A DNA stretch of 64,000 bases from NCBI GenBank assembly GCA_003116975.1, contig BGKB01000136.1, positions 117,551 through 181,550 on the forward strand, read 5' to 3'. The stretch is from Aurantiochytrium sp. KH105 (lineage: Eukaryota; Sar; Bigyra; Thraustochytrida; Thraustochytriidae). The translations under genes and the position numbers were made by a program. The notes under the pieces were generated by a model, which worked only from the letters and a program-made list of their open reading frames with translations, did no database searches and was not told the origin of the DNA. This document shows, one piece after another, positions 28,169-37,330 of this stretch (position 1 is its first letter; each line of letters opens with the position of its first letter).

Positions 28169-28693
28169 ATGAGCTTTGACGCGGAGTGGACCCACGTGGA
28201 CGCCTCCTCGGTCCCGGAGGAGTGGCTCCAGGTGAGCCCGGGCGAGGAAATTTCTCCCTCGAGGGCGACGACGACGACGACGAGGGCGACGAGGACGACA
28301 GCGAGGACGAGCAAGAGATGGGATGCACAGCAGCGGCGGGCCGCGGGTCTTGATCGGGATGTGGACGGTGCGGAGACCACACTTACTGAAACAACGGATG
28401 GCACGCTGGAGCGGAGACTCGTGTTTCGTCTGGCTCGCGAGAAACGCGAGCTCCAGAATCGCGTCAGAGCGCTTGAAGCGGCACTTCTGGAGGGCCCAGC
28501 GACGACACATCAACAACAGGCGCTTGCGCGCAGCAGGAATGATCGGATTCGAAAGGAGCTTGCCGCAGGAGGCAAGCGAGCACCTGCGCACATGACCTCA
28601 CGAAAGAGCAAAATCAAGGACCAAGGATTCCGCGACATGACGCGACGCAGCTCGCAGCGCATGGGCACGACCAACACGAATAGACTACGATAA
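28169..28693 (+). CDS. Coiled-coil protein, unknown function
   Basis: This 174-residue frame begins MSFDAEWTHVDASSVPEEW. A heptad-like Arg/Glu/Leu helix at about 80-112 (LERRLVFRLAREKRELQNRV and following) predicts a coiled coil. The C-terminus is basic and polar. Residues 22-54 are an odd Thr/Arg-rich stretch read from GAC repeats. That stretch is bounded by CAG|GTGAGC at 28231/28232 and GCACAG at 28325-28330, so it may be an in-frame 99-base intron; removing it gives a 141-residue protein without changing frame. I do not recognise the family. No membrane segment or signal peptide is seen. Confidence 0.55.
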   Translation: MSFDAEWTHVDASSVPEEWLQVSPGEEISPSRATTTTTRATRTTARTSKRWDAQQRRAAGLDRDVDGAETTLTETTDGTLERRLVFRLAREKRELQNRVRALEAALLEGPATTHQQQALARSRNDRIRKELAAGGKRAPAHMTSRKSKIKDQGFRDMTRRSSQRMGTTNTNRLR

Positions 28694-28816
28694 GAAGATA
28701 CCAAATTCGACTACTTCGCACGTTCCTTTCTTTGTTCACATTTTTATAAGTTTTACTACAGGTCCCGATGCTCAAGGATCCTGAGAGCAAAGGATGGAAA
28801 ACTGATCAGATCAAAG

Positions 28817-28842
28817 CAAGCGAGCGAGCGAGCGAGCGAGCG
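28817..28842. repeat. (GCGA)n microsatellite
   Basis: Six GCGA units lie at the 3' end of the giant deubiquitinase gene, just after its stop codon in transcription order. Confidence 0.85.
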
Positions 28843-28853
28843 CCCCGCCCCGA

Positions 28854-31800
28854 TCATTTCATCATCGCTTGCAGACAGGCCTCGTAATACGGCGAAGTCC
28901 GGCGTTCAAGCTCTTGCTGGTAAGAGACGACATTCTCGTGCATGACACTCGTGAGAAGCTCGGGCAACGGCTGCTGTCGTAGCACCGAAACAACATTCTG
29001 AAAGTGCGTCGGTGACAAGCCCGGAGCATGTTTATGCTGCCCCGACGCTGAAGATGAGGATGAAGACGACGTGGATGACCTTTCGAGTTCCATCGCCCGC
29101 GGATTTGCTTGATGTTGCTCGCGCGTCTCATCGCGGTCACCCTGCTCGCGAGTTCGGGCCTTCTTGGCAGGATGATGGCCCGCCACATCGGAAGCCTTTT
29201 CAGCTCCAGCAGGCTGTAGCTGTCGGTAAAAGAGCAGGTACACTGTATTCGACTCAGACTGTTCAATCTGGTTTGTCATCATCGCCCAATCGACGGGTAG
29301 CACCTTGGCATCGTTGAGCAGACGCCAAGGCGACGTTGGGCTGTCACGCTCATTGATGCTCTCGTCGGAAGCATCGCGCGTGTACGCAAAATAGTGGCCC
29401 GAGTTAGCATTTGCGCCAGTGTGGACGAGAACGGCGTACAGACCATACGGGACGTCCTTGATGTCCTCCGCTGCAGCGTCTGCAGTGGCGCCGCAGGGAA
29501 GGACCAGCACAGGGTCGAAACGGGTGCTCTGGAGGTGTTTAATGGCCCGCCCTCGCTCGTAGTCGAAGCCCATGCGTTTCACCGTCAGAATTAGGTGTTC
29601 GGGCGGGCTGGCCATCAGCGTCGATTGCTCGTGCATGCGCTTGACGCCTTCATTGTCGCACATGAGCATGTCAGATCCATCGAGCACCGCCGAGCTAAAG
29701 TAATGATGCACTAAACTCTGAATGCTATGGTCTGCGCGCCTGTCCGAGAAAAGTTTGCGCCCCCCACGCCACAACTCGCTCGGGTCCTTTGCAATGGCAA
29801 GCTGAACATATGTGTCTTGCACAAGCTGGACTATGCCAGCACTTTTCGCCCACGACCACGAAGCCAAAACTTCGCGGTGCGATGCATCCGTCCGCCCACG
29901 CCAAATCGTCGGGGCCCTCCGCAGGGCGTCTGTGCCGACGGCATCCGTCTTGGTCCACGATCCGCACATGATCCAGTTTGCGCGTGGAGCCTTTCGCCCT
30001 GCAGGACGCCTCCGCTTCGCCGCCTCACGGGTCCACGAAGGCAGCATGGACTGCCCCATTTCCAATCCTTCGTCTCCCTCGAGAGGTAAAAGCACCAACG
30101 AAAGCCCTTCGCTTGGGCTGGTGTTTCTCAGGGCAGAAACAGCACTAAAGGAGCCCGTGACAAGCGTTGCTTCCCGCATCGTCGACACGGCATAGAGGTG
30201 CAAATCGCCCCATGAGGTCTCGTACGTCCCGTTGAGCACATGAGGGTGAATTACTGCCGAGGAATCTCTTTCATCCGCGCAAAGAAAAATATTGTGCGTC
30301 CCCGTCATCGTGAGGTTCGCCTCCATTTGATTTGAGACCGTTCGATCAATGGCAGAAAATCCAGGAGGCACCTTCTCCGAAAGGTCCCGCCACTGCAGCG
30401 CAAGTCGATGAACTGCGCGTGTCGTCTGAGCGCTTGAGCACCTTCGAAAGGCCAAATACATGGCCACACCGCCTGTTCCATGGTTCAAGTCGGCATTTGC
30501 GCCTGAAGGTGTCTGTGTCACAGGTTGAAAGCCGTTTGGAAGCTCTTCCAGGTCGGCAAGGAAAAGAGCGACTTTGGCGATCGGGTCCTCACCCGGGTCC
30601 GCGCTATGGCGCGCAGCAAGCAATATGGACATCGTGCTATCGCCATCGCGAAGATTGCAACGTTGGGCGTTCTCAAAGCTTGAAATGACTTCAAAGCCCG
30701 GAGGGATGGCCTCGCCATCTCGGAGGACGCACAGGTCCACAATCGGGCCTTGCGCGCCCTGGGCCGTTGAGCTCACGCGCTTTCCATCTACGTTGATCTG
30801 GGCAGCGGCCATCGAAGTCGAGCTATTGGCTGAATTGATTGCAAAGCCGGAAAGGCCCCAATTTCCACCTCCGCGGTCCTGAAAGCTAAACTCAACGAAA
30901 CTGACATTGTTGTTTTCCTGGCATGCGTAGCCAAGAAAGGACCAGCGGAGGGACTCGGGCCGGAAGAATGCTGTGCCGTGTAAGATTCCTGCTTGACCTT
31001 CAGGGCCCAGCCTCGAAAAGCTACCATGAAAGAACCCGGCCTGTACAGGTTCATTGAGACCTCGTAGCTGCAGGGTCTTGCCGCGACCAATGGCAAGACC
31101 GGGCGGAGGGTCCATGTTTTGGTTCGAGCTTGCGGACCCGGAGCCCGACGAGCCCGATCCATTCCTTGCTTTGTTTGACGAGATTTGCGGCAACCAATTC
31201 CGATCAAAGAGAGCACGAATGGGGTCAGCTTTAACACGAGCGCCTCCTGGCGCCTCTTTCACTTGCGCTGCCAGAGCGATCTTGTCCGATGCGCTTGGCA
31301 AGTCACCAGCCTCCGGGGTTGTTGCTGTTACCGTCGCCACCGAGGAGGATGGCGACGAGGAAGACGATGATGATAATAATGAAGAAGAGGAAGAGGAAGA
31401 GGCGCTTGTGCCGTCGCGTTCATTACCTCTATGATCCGTCGTGAGGCGGCGCTCGTAGAGGTCTAGGACTTCGTTGAAGCGATACGGAGGCACCACGCGA
31501 GGGGCGCGAAAGATGGAGACTTGTGTGATAGGAGTCCCCTCACCACGTCTCTTCATTAGCGTGCGTCCGCCCCGGAAAACGAATGTACCGCATGACTCAA
31601 AACCATTCTCTCTATATTGAGCCTCTTGCGCGCGCTCAACAAGTACGAGGTCTGTGATTGGCTTGACAAAAACGCGTGAATCGCTAAACCAAAGAAAGAC
31701 ATCACTCGACGCGCTTTGCGAAGGATCCAAGGCAAGGTTCAGAGACGTGTCCAGTACCTGGTACTCTGCTGCCTGGTTCAAAAGCGGCGCCGTCGAGACC

Positions 31801-34800
31801 AATACATCTGTCACGGGCATGCCTCGCATGTAGCAAAGCTTGACAGGTGTCGTCGCAGGCCCAGCGCCAGAGGTCGAACCCGAAGCCGCACTTTGCGCAA
31901 CTGGAACCGTTGCTCCTGCCCCTGCACTTGATGATGCGCTTGTCGCACCTGCGTTGACTGGCACTCCAGTCACTACGGCTCGAGCCTGCCAACTTGGGTT
32001 CAGGTCAGTGGAGATGACGCGCGCGTCCTCCGGGGGCGAAGCAATATTTTCCGCGCCAACAAGAACGTTGAGGTCCGTGATGGGGGATCCGCGTGCGCCG
32101 CACTGGAAAAACAGATACACCTGATCTGGTTTGTTTCCGTTTGATGCGGGCGAAGGCGCAGGAGCACCAGAAGCTGCTCTCTCGGCAGCCTCTGCTGGGG
32201 TCGGCGCCGGAGGTTCGGGCCCAGGGTTCAGATTGACGCCTACGCTTCTGTACCCATTCGGGGTCCCCGGAACCGGGTCTGTACCTGGGACGACCCGAAC
32301 GAGCAGCTCGGTAACGGGCTCGGCGTCCGGATCGCGACGAACGCATAGAAAAACGCACGGGTGATCGTCCTTGTCTGCGTTAACATTGGCGCGAATAAGC
32401 TCAAAGCCGTCGGGAACTCGAACTTCGTGAAGTCTCGACTTGGTTGCGCACGTTACCGCAGTAATGTCTGTGATGGGCATGAACTGACCGGGCAAGGTCA
32501 CAGCAAGGCCGCGCCCAGCCTCATCCATAACTTTGGCCGTCCCACACGAAGCGCATCGACGAATCTGGGCAACGCTGTACCCGAAAAGTTCATCGAGCAG
32601 AGCACCTTGGGGGAAAGCGTCTTCGAGCTGAGCAAAGACATAGTTATGAAAGTCAGAGACATCCATTTGCTCGCCCGTACGCCAGTCCTGAGAGAGGGCC
32701 TTTTGCAGCCCTCTGGAAGCAAATACAGGTGTTTGTGATACGAGAAGTCGTGCGAACAGCTCGCGAAGAGCGTGAATAAGAGCATTGTCCATCATTGTTC
32801 CCTCGGGGGGGAACAACAGCGCACGTCGCAGCGCACTCGTGGCAAAAAGCGCCTGCAGAAGCGAGTTCTGATAACACACGTTGTAAAGTCCCTGCTCCAT
32901 GTTACGGAGCCCCGACGCGAAAGGCGAAAAGGGAAAGTTCCTTACATCGTCGGTGACCTTGATTTGAGCCTCGCGCGCATCGCGCAGCGCCATTTCCGTC
33001 AGCGAGGTTACAATCGTTGTTTCCCGCAGACGTTGGACGAGTCCGCGGCACTGTTCCGCATCTGCCTCGAGCTTGGCGTTCCAATTCCCGGAAGCAGCGT
33101 CGCCAAACGCCCAGGTTCCGAATAAGCGCTCTCCTGCATCGTCGAGCCGCAAGTCCACATAGTGTGGCCCATTTCGACCCACGCCTCGCGCAAGCCAAGC
33201 TCCCGCGATACGCCAAGTCACCGACGTTGGGTCGACATGCGCGAGAAGCTGGAAGCGGCCCTGGTTGTCTCCATACTCTCCATCCAATTCGTAAACGATT
33301 CGATCCTCGTCCCCAGCCGCTGCGACAACATCCAGAATACCCAATGTGGTGTCCCAGTTTCCAATACTGTCCAACATCGGGAGCCCCGAGTCGTCTCCGC
33401 TTCCCTCGTCGCTGAGAGAGTAGGCCATTCGCACCATTTCCGCTTGGAGAGCAGCCTCTAGATTTTCGCAGCGCGCCTTGATCGCGTCGCGAAGTTTCCC
33501 GTCTTCGATTTTAGTCGACGCAGCACTTTGCCCCGGCGCTGAAGCTGCTGCGGCCGTCGCCGTCGCCGTTGTCGTTGCCGATCCACCTGCCCCGGCTTCA
33601 GCACCTGCGGCTCCTGAGGTGGTGCCTGGGCCAGAGGCTGGGACGCTGGGACGTGGCGAACTGCATGCGGAGCACGCCACATTTGAGGCCGAGTTGCGCA
33701 ATGTGCATATGGAGCAATTCCAAGCTTCATCAACCCCGCTCGCTGCGCTGGGACCCGGGTCACTTGGCGCTGCGCTTGCTGGCCGAGGCTGTTGACACAT
33801 TTCGCAGACTGAGTTAGAAGCCGCATTGCGAAATGTGCATTGCAAGCACGCCCATTGCGAGGATGCACCACTCGAACCAGAGCTCGGACCTGGTGACGCG
33901 ATGGGAACCAATGCAGTGGATGTTGAACCAGAATTGGGGTTGGAACTATTACATGCCTCACACATCGTGGCGCTCGGAGCATTTAAGCACGTGCAAACTG
34001 GGCATTGCCATTGCTGTGGGGTCTCGCTTGCGGCCGCGGAACTTGCCGCATTCGAAAGGTCGATGAGCGGCGAGTAGTCCCCTGCGGCCTGGGCAGTCCC
34101 GCTACCAGAGGCCGATGACTCGTTCGTCCCGCCTGGCGCATCCGCAGCGGCGAGCAAGGAAGATATTCCGGAAATCTCCCACGGAAGGCGGCGGCTCTCG
34201 GCGCCGGCACTTTCTTTTGCCCGTGCTTGGATCCTGAGCACGGCGAGAGGCTGCGTATTGGTCATGACGCCAAGCAAGACGCCGTCCAAGATTGTCATTC
34301 GGAGAAGGGAGGGGAGATCGGCGGCCAGGGTGGCGAGTACATTGTTGTTGACCAGGATTGAAAGCTCATGAGTGTTCGAGTACGCAATGCCCACACGAAT
34401 TTCAATTCCATCCCTGGACTTGCCTACTTCTGCACTTGGAGTGAACCCCACGCAGGGAAGCTGCACAAGGGTTTGAATATGGGGCTGGGCCACTTGCACG
34501 GAAATTCTGTACTGAAAACCATGCCCGGAGACCGTGTCAACCGAGAGGAACAGTCGCACCTGGCGATCGAAAGCTCCGTGCCGCTGGTACGTGTACTTGA
34601 GAACATCCCAGTACGAACTGGCATGCAAGACAAGACAGGCCTGGGTTCCTGGTTTGATGCACATGGTGAACTCAGCTTCGGCACCGTCCGCGATGGGGAG
34701 GCGACGTTGTGTCCAAAGTGAGGCTCCAGGACTAAGGCTGACTCCAGCTTGTTGTCCGCCGCGAGTATCCAGAACAGGACCAATGGAAAAGAGCTCGCCT

Positions 34801-36683
34801 TGAGAATGCAAGCCGTACAAAGGCGACGTCGGTGGCAAAGAAGTGTCGGTCTCGCGGCTTGATACTTCGGCTGTTGCGAGAACGGACGATGCTTGAGACG
34901 ACGAGCGTGTCACCACGACAAGGTGGCGATCATGACCAGACACGTCGTACAGGGCAGTTGGGCCAACGCCCTGGAGCGGGCAAAAAGCGAGGAGTGAGCC
35001 AACCTCTTCGGCGTTTACGGCGCAAGAAAATCCACGCTGATATTCGCGCGAGATGGTTGCTACATCAATGGCACGTTTCCAGACCTTGAAAAAGCCGTAC
35101 AAAAGGTGCGAAGAGCACAGCTCGGGAGCCTCTAGCGCTTGTGAGCCGAGATCAAAATCTCTGCAGTTGGTCATGATGTGGTCCCCATTAACAGCAAAAC
35201 CGACACCATCGGAGGTCTTTCCGAAGCAAACGATTTGCAGCCATTTCGCGTCAGGGAGACTCCCTTGAGCACTAACAACCACGCTCTGCGACTTTGTTTC
35301 CACGATGGCGAGCTCAAGGCCGGCCGGAGACTCTTGCATGCGGAGACTGAGGCGACCGATGCGCATAATTTCGATCCACTCGGACGCGGGGCGATCATTC
35401 TTTCGGTAAACCCATGTCTGTACGGCCCAACCATCTCCTCCAGAGAGCTCTCCTTTGCTCAGTTGCAGGGTCTGGCCTGCGGTAAGGGCAACGGTTCGTA
35501 GCATTCGCTCAGCGCCCGTGTCGTTTATGACTTCGACGTCGAGGCTCGCCTGAATGAGACGCGGGACACCGAGCATGATCAAGCGGTCCGCGCCCCGTGC
35601 TCTCCAGCCACGAAGTTCGCGCGCCGACCAGTGGTTGATCATGAGCGGGTAAGGGTTCTTTTGCGAAGCATTCGCACGGTCGCGAACCGAGGCGTAGACG
35701 GCAGCGTAATTGCGTCCACTCGTGCGGGCCACGGTCCCTTTGACAAGCAAGGGGCCATCAGCATCTTGCTCGAGGAGACAACCCTCCACGCTTGTACCAA
35801 AAGCGCAATTTTGAGCATGCAGTGTAAAGGCAGGGCTGTCGCCTTGGCCAGGGCTAGGCTCGAGAACCCAGCGACCCTCTGGCCAGGAAAAGTACGGGTA
35901 AGAAAAGGCAAAGTGGTCGTTGCCGGGCCTCCCGGGGAGCAGAGAGGGCCGAGCGGCACCGTTATGCACCCAGGAATTGCTGCGCATGGCTGCTTCGCGC
36001 GCCGCCGCATCGCCAAACGGAGACTCGAGCGTGCGCGGTGCCGCACATGCATGAGCGAGTCCCCAGTGCGCGCCAGCCAGAAGTTCTGCGACTTCTGGGG
36101 AGGCGTATTCAATTGCAGACCCCAGTTCAAGCATGACTTCCGGAGACGAAACGGACCCCAACAGCAGGAGTTCGAGTATTTGGCGTCTTTCCAGCCTTAG
36201 AGGCCTGTTTCCGTCCTCGAGTACAACGCGAGCAAGGGGAACAGCCAGAGATGCGAGCAAAGTCGGCTTGCGCGCAATCACGAGCCCCTGGAGGGTCCCG
36301 AGGACAAAGACATCCATATCGTGGCGAAGGGCCTTGACGAGGATGACAGCTGCGCCGTGCCCGGTAAAGCCAGGCTGGCACGCCGTTGCAAGACAGAGAA
36401 CATGCATGGGCTCTGTGTTTTGCAAAGAGGCTACGACCTCTGCCACAATGGGCGCCAGATCGCCGCCGTCGAGCTCCTCACGGTTGATATCTTGCGCAGC
36501 CCCGCCGAAGATATCCGTAGCAATGGAAGCCAGCTTCTGAGCTTTCTCGATGGCATCGCGGCGGGCTTCCTTCTGGCCTGCTCTGGGTCCAGGCAGCTCA
36601 GGTCGCGCGGGCGGCGGCGGCGGCGGCGGCGTCGTTGTCGCCGCCGCCGCGCCGAGCGCGCCTGCCCTCAGCCAGGGTGTCAT
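28854..36683 (-). CDS. Giant ubiquitin-specific protease with RanBP2 fingers and MABP-like repeats
   Basis: This 2,609-residue deubiquitinase has, in order: a helical N-terminal region (about 40-235); beta-rich LamG/concanavalin-like segments (about 420-560 and 665-835); three RanBP2-type zinc fingers (about 892-1005; WQCPVC, WACLQC and WNCSIC, each with a matching downstream CxxC); and a USP catalytic domain. The Cys box GLYNVCYQNSLLQALF has Cys1270. The His box SGHYFAYTRD has His2430, followed by WRLLNDAKVLPV with the third-residue candidate. Between them a single CASC pair and a lone MCDNE suggest the fingers' zinc site is incomplete. About 900 residues (roughly 1400-2290) are inserted in the catalytic domain and contain recurrent PITDL.V / PPGF..I / DLN patterns of MABP beta-prism type. 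USPs cleave ubiquitin from proteins; RanBP2 fingers commonly bind ubiquitin or RNA, and MABP domains in MVB12 bind membranes. Endosomal or membrane-linked deubiquitination is inferred. Intronless. Confidence 0.88.
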   Translation of the reverse strand: MTPWLRAGALGAAAATTTPPPPPPPARPELPGPRAGQKEARRDAIEKAQKLASIATDIFGGAAQDINREELDGGDLAPIVAEVVASLQNTEPMHVLCLATACQPGFTGHGAAVILVKALRHDMDVFVLGTLQGLVIARKPTLLASLAVPLARVVLEDGNRPLRLERRQILELLLLGSVSSPEVMLELGSAIEYASPEVAELLAGAHWGLAHACAAPRTLESPFGDAAAREAAMRSNSWVHNGAARPSLLPGRPGNDHFAFSYPYFSWPEGRWVLEPSPGQGDSPAFTLHAQNCAFGTSVEGCLLEQDADGPLLVKGTVARTSGRNYAAVYASVRDRANASQKNPYPLMINHWSARELRGWRARGADRLIMLGVPRLIQASLDVEVINDTGAERMLRTVALTAGQTLQLSKGELSGGDGWAVQTWVYRKNDRPASEWIEIMRIGRLSLRMQESPAGLELAIVETKSQSVVVSAQGSLPDAKWLQIVCFGKTSDGVGFAVNGDHIMTNCRDFDLGSQALEAPELCSSHLLYGFFKVWKRAIDVATISREYQRGFSCAVNAEEVGSLLAFCPLQGVGPTALYDVSGHDRHLVVVTRSSSQASSVLATAEVSSRETDTSLPPTSPLYGLHSQGELFSIGPVLDTRGGQQAGVSLSPGASLWTQRRLPIADGAEAEFTMCIKPGTQACLVLHASSYWDVLKYTYQRHGAFDRQVRLFLSVDTVSGHGFQYRISVQVAQPHIQTLVQLPCVGFTPSAEVGKSRDGIEIRVGIAYSNTHELSILVNNNVLATLAADLPSLLRMTILDGVLLGVMTNTQPLAVLRIQARAKESAGAESRRLPWEISGISSLLAAADAPGGTNESSASGSGTAQAAGDYSPLIDLSNAASSAAASETPQQWQCPVCTCLNAPSATMCEACNSSNPNSGSTSTALVPIASPGPSSGSSGASSQWACLQCTFRNAASNSVCEMCQQPRPASAAPSDPGPSAASGVDEAWNCSICTLRNSASNVACSACSSPRPSVPASGPGTTSGAAGAEAGAGGSATTTATATAAAASAPGQSAASTKIEDGKLRDAIKARCENLEAALQAEMVRMAYSLSDEGSGDDSGLPMLDSIGNWDTTLGILDVVAAAGDEDRIVYELDGEYGDNQGRFQLLAHVDPTSVTWRIAGAWLARGVGRNGPHYVDLRLDDAGERLFGTWAFGDAASGNWNAKLEADAEQCRGLVQRLRETTIVTSLTEMALRDAREAQIKVTDDVRNFPFSPFASGLRNMEQGLYNVCYQNSLLQALFATSALRRALLFPPEGTMMDNALIHALRELFARLLVSQTPVFASRGLQKALSQDWRTGEQMDVSDFHNYVFAQLEDAFPQGALLDELFGYSVAQIRRCASCGTAKVMDEAGRGLAVTLPGQFMPITDITAVTCATKSRLHEVRVPDGFELIRANVNADKDDHPCVFLCVRRDPDAEPVTELLVRVVPGTDPVPGTPNGYRSVGVNLNPGPEPPAPTPAEAAERAASGAPAPSPASNGNKPDQVYLFFQCGARGSPITDLNVLVGAENIASPPEDARVISTDLNPSWQARAVVTGVPVNAGATSASSSAGAGATVPVAQSAASGSTSGAGPATTPVKLCYMRGMPVTDVLVSTAPLLNQAAEYQVLDTSLNLALDPSQSASSDVFLWFSDSRVFVKPITDLVLVERAQEAQYRENGFESCGTFVFRGGRTLMKRRGEGTPITQVSIFRAPRVVPPYRFNEVLDLYERRLTTDHRGNERDGTSASSSSSSSLLSSSSSSSPSSSVATVTATTPEAGDLPSASDKIALAAQVKEAPGGARVKADPIRALFDRNWLPQISSNKARNGSGSSGSGSASSNQNMDPPPGLAIGRGKTLQLRGLNEPVQAGFFHGSFSRLGPEGQAGILHGTAFFRPESLRWSFLGYACQENNNVSFVEFSFQDRGGGNWGLSGFAINSANSSTSMAAAQINVDGKRVSSTAQGAQGPIVDLCVLRDGEAIPPGFEVISSFENAQRCNLRDGDSTMSILLAARHSADPGEDPIAKVALFLADLEELPNGFQPVTQTPSGANADLNHGTGGVAMYLAFRRCSSAQTTRAVHRLALQWRDLSEKVPPGFSAIDRTVSNQMEANLTMTGTHNIFLCADERDSSAVIHPHVLNGTYETSWGDLHLYAVSTMREATLVTGSFSAVSALRNTSPSEGLSLVLLPLEGDEGLEMGQSMLPSWTREAAKRRRPAGRKAPRANWIMCGSWTKTDAVGTDALRRAPTIWRGRTDASHREVLASWSWAKSAGIVQLVQDTYVQLAIAKDPSELWRGGRKLFSDRRADHSIQSLVHHYFSSAVLDGSDMLMCDNEGVKRMHEQSTLMASPPEHLILTVKRMGFDYERGRAIKHLQSTRFDPVLVLPCGATADAAAEDIKDVPYGLYAVLVHTGANANSGHYFAYTRDASDESINERDSPTSPWRLLNDAKVLPVDWAMMTNQIEQSESNTVYLLFYRQLQPAGAEKASDVAGHHPAKKARTREQGDRDETREQHQANPRAMELERSSTSSSSSSSASGQHKHAPGLSPTHFQNVVSVLRQQPLPELLTSVMHENVVSYQQELERRTSPYYEACLQAMMK

Positions 36684-37330
36684 CTTTCTCGCCGCGTTGC
36701 CGCGCTGTCGGAGAGGGTCTGCGCAGGCTCTCGGTCTTCTTCTCCTTCTCCTGTTCCTTCTCGTCGGCGCTCAGCTCCCTCCTGCCGCGCTCCGCCCGCC
36801 GCGCCCGCGCAGCCGAAGAGGCGAGGGCCTCAAGCGACTGTCTGCAAGCACGTTCGGGTTTGGTGACGAGGAACATCGTTGACTCAGTTGACTCGAACTC
36901 TCAAGACAAAGCTACTCCGAGAAAAACAAGCGCGAAAAGCTTGGCAGAGAAAAAAATCCAACAGTTGGAAAACGAGAAGTCACTGCCGCCAACCGGCTGC
37001 TACAAGCGATGGCGACTGCCGCGAGATTTTATAAAATACTACATCGATTCCCCTGTCAACACGAAGACAAAGAAAGGAAGGAGTGGAGAATGATGCAAAA
37101 GCAGCAAAAGCAGCAGCAAAAGCAGTAGTGCAAGTAGCACAACACCAACAACAAGGTCTAGGCGAGACATATTTGCGCCCATGAACAACGAATTGAGGAA
37201 AAAATCTCCGCTGTGAGAACGAAGTGAGAGCAAAAGGATCGTGGTGGTATGGATTTTGGCACTATGATCAAGAAATCCGAGCCATTGAAGAGGTGAAAAC
37301 AGAGAAAATAGTTACATTCGCTGCGTCAAC
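36684..37330. other. Intergenic region
   Basis: It holds the promoter side of the deubiquitinase gene and the 3' flank of the acidic nuclear-type gene. A degenerate (AAAAGCAGC)n stretch lies at about 37095-37127. No credible gene. Confidence 0.4.
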
